The notes under the pieces are model-generated. The model saw only the letters and a list, made by a program, of their open reading frames with translations. It had not been told where the DNA came from and made no database searches. From assembly GCA_029879665.1 (NCBI GenBank), contig JAOUPW010000095.1:1-7008 (forward strand): a DNA stretch of 7,008 nucleotides, written 5' to 3'. The stretch comes from Rhodospirillales bacterium (GTDB taxonomy: Bacteria > Pseudomonadota > Alphaproteobacteria > Rhodospirillales > JAOUPW01). The translations under genes and the position numbers were made by a program. This document shows positions 1 through 5,676 of this stretch, in pieces. Positions within the stretch are counted from its first letter, which is position 1, and the number at the start of each line of letters is the position of its first letter.

Positions 1-162
1 ATCGATCGACAGGTTAGGATGATATTTCCTCAAAGCGGCGATGAAGGGAGTAAACAGGATTGTATTTCCGATGCCCGATAGGGATATGCACAGAACTCTG
101 CCGCCGTTATGCAGGGGAGTATCCGCTTTTGTTTCGTGATTCGGGTTCACGCGTTTTCCCAT
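1..162 (-). CDS. Glycosyltransferase family 9 (heptosyltransferase-like), N-terminal part, runs off the window
   Basis: The first 54 codons of a minus-strand gene that continues past position 1. After about 21 polar residues (starting MGKRVNPNHE) the reading is RVLCISLSGIGNTILFTPF followed by IAALRKYHPNLSID. This is the N-terminal beta-strand / Gly-rich loop / helix signature of family 9 glycosyltransferases (ADP-heptose:LPS heptosyltransferase type, GT-B fold), with the usual GIGN(or D) turn. Family members transfer heptose or related sugars onto lipopolysaccharide core or other surface glycans at the inner face of the cytoplasmic membrane. The ATG at 162 is chosen because an in-frame stop lies four codons upstream. 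No good Shine-Dalgarno precedes it, and a GTG at 150 is a possible alternative. The gene follows the family 2 glycosyltransferase after 78 bases on the same strand, so co-transcription is likely. The exact sugar cannot be told from this fragment. Confidence 0.8.
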   Translation of the reverse strand, partial: MGKRVNPNHETKADTPLHNGGRVLCISLSGIGNTILFTPFIAALRKYHPNLSID

Positions 163-240
163 GGCTGCATTTTAAAATACTCATCGTGTAAATTGCCGAT
201 GTTCCGGATGCAGCTTCGCCATTCGAAATTTTGCAAAGAG

Positions 241-1200
241 CTACCGATTCTGTTCTTTCTTCTGAAGTTCAATTCTCCGCACTTTCTCCAACGTCAACTC
301 AAGGAGGTGCCGGTTAAAATTAATCAGGTCCGCAACCAGGCCAATCAGAAATGTGACAAAACCGATAACCACCAGGGTGCCGCCAAGGATAAGAGACTGA
401 ACATGTCCAGCTCCCTCTCCGATGAAATAGAAAAAAAGGAACCGCAGAATGGGCAAGGTTCCGACAGTCGTCAGCAAAAGCCCGATGTAGAAAAAAAGGC
501 GAATCGGCTGATACATGGCATACATTCGGATCATGGTCGTCAAAGACCGCCCGATGAAACCGGGCATGCTTGTAAAGAGGCGCGATTCGCGGGTTTTCGG
601 GTTGGTTCCAATCGGCACGGAGGCAATTGACATCTTTCGGTTGCCGGCCTGAATCAACATTTCGATGGTATAACTGAACGATGAGACGATATTTAATTGC
701 AGCGCGGCTTCGCGCGACAAGGCACGGAATCCGCTGACTGCATCCGGAACGTCGGTATTGGAAAGGCTGCGAACGGCGAAACTTCCCAAGGCCTGGAGCC
801 TTTTCTTGTTCGCGGAAAAATGAGCTATATTCTGGGTTTGACGATCGCCAATTACAATATCGGCCTTCCCGTCAAGAATTGGTTGAATCAGTTTGGCGAT
901 ATCCTGCCCCGCGTATTGATTGTCTCCATCCGTATTGACGATGATATCGGCGCCTTGACGAAGGCATTCATCAATGCCGAACCGAAAGGCTCTCGCCAAG
1001 CCTTGATTGTTTTTGTTGCGTATTATGTGGTCAACGCCTAATTCCCGGGCAACGCCGACGGTGTCGTCGGTCGAGCCGTCGTCGACAACCATGATTTCAA
1101 CTTGCGCCACGCCGTCAATATGCCGCGGAATATCCGCCACCGTTTCGGCCAAGGTCTCTGCTTCGTTATAGCAGGGAATCTGGACAATAAGTTTAACCAT
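241..1200 (-). CDS. Family 2 glycosyltransferase, DPM1/DPG-synthase-like, with two C-terminal membrane helices
   Basis: A complete 319-residue protein. It opens with a GT-A nucleotide-binding domain: IPCYNEAETL (8-17), the VDDGS motif with its aspartates at 40-41, and the metal-binding DGDNQY (91-96), followed by SGFRA (156-160). Two hydrophobic segments close it (about 235-258 and 268-292), then a charged amphipathic tail. This matches bacterial polyprenyl-phosphate glycosyltransferases of the dolichol-phosphate mannose synthase type. These move a sugar from a nucleotide donor to a membrane lipid carrier at the cytoplasmic face. Donor and acceptor cannot be read from the sequence. ATG at 1200 has a GGAG ribosome-binding site (plus-strand CTCC at 1206-1209) five bases away. 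A family 9 glycosyltransferase follows on the same strand, so the pair probably serves surface polysaccharide or glycolipid synthesis. Two sampled 60-base lines of this gene are each 47% G+C, lower than in the genes to the right. Confidence 0.9.
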   Translation of the reverse strand: MVKLIVQIPCYNEAETLAETVADIPRHIDGVAQVEIMVVDDGSTDDTVGVARELGVDHIIRNKNNQGLARAFRFGIDECLRQGADIIVNTDGDNQYAGQDIAKLIQPILDGKADIVIGDRQTQNIAHFSANKKRLQALGSFAVRSLSNTDVPDAVSGFRALSREAALQLNIVSSFSYTIEMLIQAGNRKMSIASVPIGTNPKTRESRLFTSMPGFIGRSLTTMIRMYAMYQPIRLFFYIGLLLTTVGTLPILRFLFFYFIGEGAGHVQSLILGGTLVVIGFVTFLIGLVADLINFNRHLLELTLEKVRRIELQKKEQNR

Positions 1201-1205
1201 GAAAA

Positions 1206-1209
1206 CTCC
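1206..1209 (-). promoter_or_regulatory. Ribosome-binding site of the family 2 glycosyltransferase
   Basis: GGAG on the minus strand, five bases before the ATG at 1200. It supports that start over a longer frame from 1319, which is in a different phase and reads out of frame through the glycosyltransferase. Confidence 0.7.
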
Positions 1210-1348
1210 ACATGAAGACCGCGATGCCTTCCCCTTGGCGAAGGGTAAAAGGTAAATGATAAAAAAAGGTTATCTCTAATTGCCTGGTCAACGTCGGCAA
1301 TCCAATCGAATGGGGTCATTCCCGGGGGAACAGCTGAATCCTGAGGTG

Positions 1349-1510
1349 TTACATTAGTTCCATTGGCTTCATTCCAAGCCGGCGGATACCTACCGAAGCG
1401 TTGCCGTGATGCCGGGACGGTTTACCTTCCAAATCCAATTCTTGTATTGTGCGGATGATATAATCGCTCAAACTTAGAGACTCGCAAACGGGGGCGCGGA
1501 TTTGTAACAT
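1349..1510 (-). CDS. Possible small protein of 53 residues, unknown function
   Basis: A minus-strand frame starting at ATG 1510 and ending at TAA 1349. It encodes MLQIRAPVCESLSLSDYIIR followed by a charged segment with a central LDLEGK and an end at MKPMELM. The strongest support is a purine-rich GGGAGGG (plus-strand CCCTCCC, 1513-1519) just upstream. Its spacing to the ATG, about three bases, is shorter than usual. A four-codon frame (M-K-T-T-stop) lies immediately before it in the same phase. The protein has no obvious signal peptide, membrane helix or metal-binding motif, and I recognise no family. It lies 125 bases after radC and 148 bases before the glycosyltransferase, all on the same strand. 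It could equally be a chance frame in an intergenic spacer or a decayed remnant. Confidence 0.3.
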   Translation of the reverse strand: MLQIRAPVCESLSLSDYIIRTIQELDLEGKPSRHHGNASVGIRRLGMKPMELM

Positions 1511-1635
1511 TGCCCTCCCGCTTCTTTATGTTGTTTTCATCCTTGGCCTTTGCTCACGTTGCTGGCCGGAACCATACCGGCGTTGGATCAGGCCAAGATG
1601 AGGACGGTTATCAAGGTCGGGGGGTTCGGGCAGGC

Positions 1636-2331
1636 TTACAGCAGCCCCAGGGTCCTGAACGAACTGACCCCGGATTTGGCGACGATCAGGTGGTCGTGCA
1701 GGGTGATGCCAAGCTTTTCGCCCACTTCGCGGATTTCGTGGGTCATGGCGATGTCGCCCTCCGACGGCGTCGGATCACCGCTCGGATGATTGTGGGCTAT
1801 GATGATCGCAGTCGCGCCCAATTCCAGCGCCCGCTTGACCACCTCGCGCGGATAAACCGGCGTATGGTCCACGGTGCCTTGCTGCTGCACTTCGTCGGCG
1901 ATCAGGACGTTTTTGTTGTTGAGGAACAAAATGCGAAACTGCTCGGTCTTTTCAAAGGCCATGGTCGAACGGCTGTAATCCAACAGCGCCTGCCAGTTGC
2001 TTAAAACCGGGCGATTGAGAACTTCTCCCCGGGCAAGCCGGCGGGCCCCCGACTGTATCGTTTTTAAGGCGATCACCGCGGAATCCCCGATTCCGGTGAC
2101 TTCTTTCAAGGAATCCGGAGAAGCCGAAACAACTTCGGCAAACGAGCCGAAACGATGCATCAACCGTTTTGCCAGCGGTTTAACATCCTGACGGGGCAAG
2201 GCGAGAAATAAAATAAGTTCCAGCATCTCATAATCAGGCAACGCGTCGGCGCCGCCCTTCATGAACCTGTCGCGCAGCCGCTGCCGGTGGCCGGTATAAT
2301 GGGGCTTGGCGGTTTTAGGAGTGCCAGCCAC
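1636..2331 (-). CDS. radC: RadC family protein (JAB/MPN domain)
   Basis: 231 residues, normal length for the family. The N-terminal part (about 11-100) holds the conserved HYTGHRQRLRDRF start and a helix-hairpin-helix-like VTGIGDSAVIALK (78-90). The C-terminal RadC/JAB domain holds FLNNKNVLIADE (136-147), with the conserved Glu at 147. It then carries the JAMM zinc motif HNHPSGDPTPSEGD, with His180, His182 and Asp193 as predicted metal ligands. The protein ends SSFRTLGLL, as RadC proteins do. RadC was named for DNA repair, but that role is disputed in E. coli; a metal-dependent hydrolase or protease-like function is possible from the fold. The start is GTG at 2331, four bases after the map stop. 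No Shine-Dalgarno is visible there, so translation is probably coupled to map. No clear terminator follows. Confidence 0.95.
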   Translation of the reverse strand: MAGTPKTAKPHYTGHRQRLRDRFMKGGADALPDYEMLELILFLALPRQDVKPLAKRLMHRFGSFAEVVSASPDSLKEVTGIGDSAVIALKTIQSGARRLARGEVLNRPVLSNWQALLDYSRSTMAFEKTEQFRILFLNNKNVLIADEVQQQGTVDHTPVYPREVVKRALELGATAIIIAHNHPSGDPTPSEGDIAMTHEIREVGEKLGITLHDHLIVAKSGVSSFRTLGLL

Positions 2332-2335
2332 GAAA

Positions 2336-3157
2336 TTAGATATCGTAGGGGGGCTGGTCGAGTCCCATGGGTGATTTAGTGAAAACCTCGTAACCGTCTG
2401 CGGTTACCGCCAGGGAATGTTCGAATTGGGCCGACAGCGAGCGGTCCTTGGTGACCGCGGTCCATCCATCGTCAAGAATTTTCACTTCGTATCGCCCCAG
2501 ATTGATCATCGGTTCGATGGTGAAGAACATGCCTTCCCGCAAGGTCGGTCCTTCGCCCGGATTGCCGTAATGCATAATGTTGGGGGCGGTGTGGAAAACC
2601 TGTCCCAGCCCGTGACCGCAGAAATCCCTGACCACGGAACACCGATGGCTTTCCGCATAGGTCTGAATCGCATGGCCAATATCGCCAACGGTGGCCCCCG
2701 GCCGGACGGCTTCAATCCCTTTCCACATGGCCTGGAACGTAATATCCGAAAGGCGTTTGTCCTTGACCGCGGGCTTGCCGGCAAAAAACATGCGGCTGGA
2801 ATCGCCGAACCAGCCGTCAAGGGTAACGGTAACGTCAATATTGAGGGAATCTCCCTGGCTCAGGACCCTGTCGCCGGGAATGCCGTGGCAGACAACATGA
2901 TTGATCGAAGTACAAATGGATTTTGGAAATCCACGATAATTCAACGGCGATGGGGTTGCGTTGTGATCAACGATAAAATCATGACACAATTTATCAAGCG
3001 CATTGGTGGTCACGCCCGGTTTGACAAACGGAGTGATGTAATCCAGCGTTTCGGCGGCAAGGCGACCGGCCTTGCGCATGTATTCGAAGTCTTCCGGCAA
3101 ATGAATCTTGATGTGCCGGGATTCCGGATGTTCGGTATCCATGTGCATGTTGTTCAT
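2336..3157 (-). CDS. map: Methionine aminopeptidase, type I
   Basis: This enzyme removes the initiator methionine from nascent cytosolic proteins. The 273-residue pita-bread-fold protein has all five metal ligands: Asp108 (in NIDVTV), Asp119 (in FGDSSR), His182 (in GHGLG), Glu215 (in TIEPM) and Glu246 (in QFEHS). The substrate-site histidines are His91 (VCHGIP) and His189 (VFHTAP). The FPKSICTSINHVVCHGIPG block and the ending SPMGLDQPPYDI match the alphaproteobacterial form, which is somewhat longer at both ends than the E. coli enzyme. ATG at 3157 is the first start after an in-frame stop. Two more ATGs follow at codons 4 and 6, and a GAGGA lies about 17 bases upstream of the first, so the exact start is uncertain by a few residues. 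The gene sits 54 bases after sfsA and 4 bases before radC on the same strand. A TATAAA (plus-strand 3201-3206) in the sfsA-map gap could be a secondary -10 box, but no good -35 accompanies it. Confidence 0.97.
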   Translation of the reverse strand: MNNMHMDTEHPESRHIKIHLPEDFEYMRKAGRLAAETLDYITPFVKPGVTTNALDKLCHDFIVDHNATPSPLNYRGFPKSICTSINHVVCHGIPGDRVLSQGDSLNIDVTVTLDGWFGDSSRMFFAGKPAVKDKRLSDITFQAMWKGIEAVRPGATVGDIGHAIQTYAESHRCSVVRDFCGHGLGQVFHTAPNIMHYGNPGEGPTLREGMFFTIEPMINLGRYEVKILDDGWTAVTKDRSLSAQFEHSLAVTADGYEVFTKSPMGLDQPPYDI

Positions 3158-3211
3158 GCCCTGATTATGGCATTCCTCGGTAATTTATCACAGCGCAGGG
3201 TTTATAGGTCC

Positions 3212-3922
3212 TTAAAATGCAAGCTTGATCGGCGATGATACCCGAATTTCCTCGGGAGACAAAACGCAGCCATAACAAAGCGCTTCCACCCCCTTGGACA
3301 TAACTTGGGAGAGGGTTTCGGCATATGCCGGGTCGATATCGGCGGCGACGCTGAACCGGTCGCAATCTTCCCGCTGGACCAGATAAACCATCACCGCCCG
3401 GGCGCCTCCAGCGGCCATATCGGCCAATTCCAGCAAATGCTTGGTGCCCCGGGATGTTACTGCGTCGGGAAATTCGGCCAAGCCTTTTTTGCCGCTGTTC
3501 CGGCGCAGGGTCACGTTTTTGACCTCGACATAACATGTAGGAAGGCCGTCTCCCTCGAGCAACAGGTCAATACGGGAATTTTTGCCATATTTTACTTCCC
3601 GGCGAAGGTTGGCGTATCCGCTCAACTCGGAAATGGTGCCGCCGCCGACGGCTTCTTCGACCAGCTTGTTGGGAAGGGCGGTATTGATGCCGACCAGGGT
3701 TTCCCCCACCCGGATCAGTTCCCAGGTATAGCGGAGCTTGCGCTCTGGATTGCGCGCGGGCGACAGCCAGACCTCAGCGCCGGGGTCTTTGACCGCCATC
3801 ATTGAGCCGGAATTGGCGCAATGGGCGGTGACCACCGAACCGTCGTCCAGTTCGACGTCGGCCATGAAGCGTTTGTATCTATTTATCAGACGGCCGGGAA
3901 TCAGGGGATCGGGAAATTTCAT
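3212..3922 (-). CDS. sfsA: SfsA family protein (sugar fermentation stimulation protein homologue)
   Basis: 236 residues, full length for the family. Conserved blocks in order: the N-terminal OB-like part with LIPGRLINRYKRF (7-19) and HCANSGSM (34-41); ELIRVGETLVGINTALPNKL (68-87); REVKYGKNSRIDLLL (108-122); YVEVKNVTL (131-139); and AEFPDAVTSRGTKHL (149-163). The second half has the PD-(D/E)xK nuclease-like arrangement, with Asp119, Glu133 and Lys135 as candidate active-site residues. E. coli SfsA was linked to maltose-gene expression and nonspecific DNA binding; its true biochemical role is unsettled. ATG at 3922 has an AGGG about seven bases upstream. It is the first gene of the sfsA-map-radC series and diverges from the ybjQ operon. 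Confidence 0.95.
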   Translation of the reverse strand: MKFPDPLIPGRLINRYKRFMADVELDDGSVVTAHCANSGSMMAVKDPGAEVWLSPARNPERKLRYTWELIRVGETLVGINTALPNKLVEEAVGGGTISELSGYANLRREVKYGKNSRIDLLLEGDGLPTCYVEVKNVTLRRNSGKKGLAEFPDAVTSRGTKHLLELADMAAGGARAVMVYLVQREDCDRFSVAADIDPAYAETLSQVMSKGVEALCYGCVLSPEEIRVSSPIKLAF

Positions 3923-4045
3923 GGCCGGACCCTATCTTCTAGAGCAAGGTCGATCAATGGCTTTTGGCAACGTTCCGGAAGCGGGAATCGAAAATGGGTG
4001 TATAGTGGCAACCCGTTACCTTCGACTTGGAAAGGAAGCGCAGAC
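3923..4045. promoter_or_regulatory. Divergent promoter region between sfsA and the ybjQ operon
   Basis: These 123 bases must carry the start signals of both transcripts. On the plus strand, TATAGT at 4001-4006 is a fair -10 box, giving a leader of about 33 bases to the ATG at 4046; the expected -35 position (3978-3983) holds no TTGACA-like sequence. On the minus strand, TTGATC (plus-strand 3952-3957) and TAGGGT (plus-strand 3929-3934) are 17 bases apart, but both are weak matches. If used, they would put the RNA start almost on the sfsA ATG. No palindromic operator stands out. Confidence 0.4.
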
Positions 4046-4366
4046 ATGATCTTAAGCACTCTGGAACAACTGCCGGGAAACCGCATTACGGAACACCTCG
4101 GCCTTGTCCATGGCAGCACCGTGAAGGCAAAACATGTGGGCCGGGATTTGATGGCCAGTCTTAAAAATATCGTCGGCGGCGAGTTGGTCGGCTACACCGA
4201 ACTTCTTAACGAAGCCCGCGAGGAATCAATTAAAAGGATGATCGCCGAAGCCGAGTCGATCGGCGCCAATGCGGTCATCAACATACGGTTTTCAACTTCT
4301 TCCATTACTTCCGGCGCGGCGGAACTGCTGGCATACGGGTCCGCAGTCAAGGTGGAGAACGGGTAA
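4046..4366 (+). CDS. YbjQ/DUF74 (UPF0145) family protein, soluble form
   Basis: 106 residues, the family's usual length. Recognisable blocks are GNRITEHLGLVHGSTVKAKH (11-30), the core GRDLMASLKNIVGGELVGY (32-50) running into a charged helix ELLNEAREESIKRM (52-65), GANAVINIRFSTS (73-85), and the closing AYGSAVKV (96-103). It has no signal peptide or membrane segment, so it is probably cytoplasmic. The family forms small oligomeric alpha/beta rings and is often labelled 'heavy-metal-binding', but its biochemical role is not established. I see no cysteines or histidine cluster that would make a metal site obvious. ATG at 4046 is chosen because AAAGGA (4031-4036) lies about ten bases upstream and the family match begins there; a longer open frame from 3821 would run back through sfsA. 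It heads a four-gene operon, one base before the next gene. Confidence 0.9.
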   Translation: MILSTLEQLPGNRITEHLGLVHGSTVKAKHVGRDLMASLKNIVGGELVGYTELLNEAREESIKRMIAEAESIGANAVINIRFSTSSITSGAAELLAYGSAVKVENG

Positions 4367-4367
4367 A

Positions 4368-4853
4368 ATGCCGGATTTCGAATATTCCTACCAGATCGGC
4401 TGGTTCTTGCTTTTGCTGCTTACCGGTTATCTGGCCGGAAGGTACAATGAAAGGCGGCATTACCGGTCCATCCGCAAGCGCGAACTTGGCTTGAAGGACC
4501 TGCTTGTCTTTTCCACCCGTCACTTGCCGGCGGACGGCGCCTATACGGCTCCGGCCATGGTGTTGGGCAGCGCGGTGATTTCCGTTGATTATTTCAAAAG
4601 CTTTCTCGCCAGCCTCCGGCGCCTGATCGGTGGGAATATCGACAGTTATGAAAGCCTGGTCGAACGGGCCCGCCGCGAAGCCATCCTGCGCATGAAACTG
4701 GAAGCCCGGAATCAGGGCGCCGATATGGTTTTCAACGTCAAACTGGAAACCTCCAGAGTCTACAGCGGTGAAAAAAACCTGACCCAGTCGGTTGAGGTTC
4801 TGGCCTATGGAACGGCGGTAAAACGCTTGGAGCAGTCTGCTGAAATACATTAA
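4368..4853 (+). CDS. YbjQ/DUF74 family protein with an N-terminal membrane anchor
   Basis: 161 residues: a hydrophobic helix (about 9-25, with the run FLLLLLTGYLAG), then a strongly basic segment (NERRHYRSIRKRE, 27-39), then a DUF74 domain from about 46 to 153. The domain shows FKSFLASLRRLIGG (76-89), SYESLVERARREAILRM (93-109), GADMVFNVKLETS (117-129) and EVLAYGTAVKR (143-153). These line up block by block with the preceding 106-residue protein, so the two are diverged paralogues. The basic segment right after the helix suggests that the DUF74 domain faces the cytoplasm and the short N-terminus faces out (positive-inside rule). ATG at 4368 follows the previous stop by one base, with GGAG (4352-4355) 12 bases upstream. 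The end probably overlaps the next gene. The function is unknown. Confidence 0.88.
   Translation: MPDFEYSYQIGWFLLLLLTGYLAGRYNERRHYRSIRKRELGLKDLLVFSTRHLPADGAYTAPAMVLGSAVISVDYFKSFLASLRRLIGGNIDSYESLVERARREAILRMKLEARNQGADMVFNVKLETSRVYSGEKNLTQSVEVLAYGTAVKRLEQSAEIH
4829..4832 (+). promoter_or_regulatory. Ribosome-binding site that decides an unusual CTG start for the M48 peptidase
   Basis: GGAG inside the end of the anchored ybjQ gene, followed by seven bases and then CTG at 4840, in the peptidase frame. No ATG, GTG or TTG occurs between the in-frame stop at 4819 and TTG 4960. The spacing is ideal for CTG 4840; CTG at 4837 is possible but would be closer than usual. Confidence 0.5.
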
Positions 4854-5676
4854 CCCCAAAGTCAGGGAAGGCATCAATTCCGGCCGCAGCCGGCCGGTCA
4901 GGGATTTTTTTGTCCTTGGCGGCGGTACCCTCGCTGTCATCGGCATCGTCATTTTTATTTTGTTTCAGACGATGGATGTCCTGGGCGCCTATATACCTTA
5001 TCCATGGGAACGGGCGATCGCCGGTCCTTTTGTTGCCGGAATAGCCAAGCAGAAGAAAGGGGATCCCGAAACCTGGGCCCGTCTGGATAGCCTGGCGGTA
5101 CGCCTTTCCGCCGCCATGAACCTGCCCGACGGCATGAAGATCAAGGTTCATTTTGTTCATGATAACAAAATCAACGCATTCGCTACCCTTGGCGGAAATG
5201 TCATCATTCTTGATGGTCTGGTCGCCCGGATGCCCAACGAAAACGCCTTGGCCATGGTGGTCGCCCATGAAATCGCCCACGTGAAACACAGAGATGTAAT
5301 CACGGCAATTTCCGCCGGACTCATGTTTGCGGCGGTGGCGGCGGTGGTTCTCGGGGATGCCGGCTGGGCCGAAGAAATCATTTCCGGCGAGGGTCTGCTG
5401 ACGACGCTCCATTTCAGCCGCAAGCGCGAGAAATCCGCCGATGAAGAAGCCCTGTCGGCGCTGGTCAAGGTGTACGGGCACACCGGCGGTTTCGAAGAAG
5501 TGTTTCGTGTTCTTGATCATGCGAGCAAAGGGCAAAAGCGGCCGCCGGCGCTTCTCAGCACCCACCCCCGGATTGAATCCCGTATCGCCAATCTGAACAA
5601 AATAGCGGAACGGAACGGCTGGCCGGTTTCCGGGCCGATGACGCCGTTGGTGTCCAAGCCGGAATTTCTCCGATGA
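4840..5676 (+). CDS. M48 family zinc metallopeptidase, membrane-anchored; probable CTG start
   Basis: 278 residues from CTG 4840. The order is a polar N-terminus containing INPKVREGINSGRSRPVRDF, a membrane helix (about 23-44, FVLGGGTLAVIGIVIFILFQ), then an M48 domain. The catalytic motif is VAHEIAHVKH, with His143, Glu144 and His147 under this numbering. The third zinc ligand is probably Glu197 in SRKREKSADEEA, and STHPRIESRI (240-249) is the usual C-terminal block. A second hydrophobic stretch (about 154-172) follows the HEIAH helix. The charge pattern predicts N-terminus inside and the protease in the periplasm, as in proteases that clear misfolded envelope proteins; that role is inferred. 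A start at TTG 4960 or ATG 4972 would cut off most or all of the anchor. The family-like INPKVREGINSGRSRPVRDF and the GGAG at 4829-4832 favour CTG 4840, 14 bases inside ybjQ. A GC-only inverted repeat (CCGGCC 4880-4885, GGCCGG 4892-4897) lies just inside the gene. Its stop overlaps the next start in ATGA. Confidence 0.88.
   Translation: MKYINPKVREGINSGRSRPVRDFFVLGGGTLAVIGIVIFILFQTMDVLGAYIPYPWERAIAGPFVAGIAKQKKGDPETWARLDSLAVRLSAAMNLPDGMKIKVHFVHDNKINAFATLGGNVIILDGLVARMPNENALAMVVAHEIAHVKHRDVITAISAGLMFAAVAAVVLGDAGWAEEIISGEGLLTTLHFSRKREKSADEEALSALVKVYGHTGGFEEVFRVLDHASKGQKRPPALLSTHPRIESRIANLNKIAERNGWPVSGPMTPLVSKPEFLR

Larger units (their letters stand above)
1201..1635. other. 435-base spacer between the glycosyltransferase genes and radC, mostly without a recognisable gene
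   Basis: Apart from the possible small gene at 1349-1510, nothing in this stretch is recognisable. There is an A-run at 1261-1267. A short hairpin (CCCTT 1232-1236, loop GGCG, AAGGG 1241-1245) lies about 31 bases upstream of the glycosyltransferase start on its transcript. Another (GCCGG 1565-1569 with CCGGC 1577-1581) lies about 55 bases downstream of radC. Neither hairpin is followed by a T-run on either strand, so neither is a convincing intrinsic terminator. No pair of -35/-10 boxes with proper spacing was found for the glycosyltransferase, although its promoter is probably here. Confidence 0.5.

Noticed and set aside
1038..1319. A minus-strand frame of 93 codons starting upstream of the family 2 glycosyltransferase
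   Set aside because: It reads out of phase through the conserved glycosyltransferase N-terminus and gives a low-complexity, arginine-rich product.
1565..1581. Inverted repeat GCCGG-7-CCGGC downstream of radC as a terminator
   Set aside because: Short stem and no T-run on the minus strand; such repeats are expected by chance in G+C-rich sequence.
1510..2004. A plus-strand frame of 164 codons opposite radC
   Set aside because: It lies mostly antisense to the RadC JAB domain; its product looks like reversed-strand translation and has no recognisable motif.
2417..3238. A 273-codon open frame on the plus strand opposite map, the same length as the Map protein
   Set aside because: Antisense shadow. 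The minus strand has an unmistakable Map with all five metal ligands, and the plus-strand product shows no family features; the equal length is coincidence.
3929..3957. TTGATC-17-TAGGGT as a leaderless promoter for sfsA
   Set aside because: Both boxes match the consensus poorly and the AGGG looks more like part of the ribosome-binding site.
3821..4045. A 75-codon N-terminal extension of the first DUF74 protein
   Set aside because: It would overlap the start of sfsA in antisense, resembles no DUF74 N-terminus, and ATG 4046 has its own AAAGGA.
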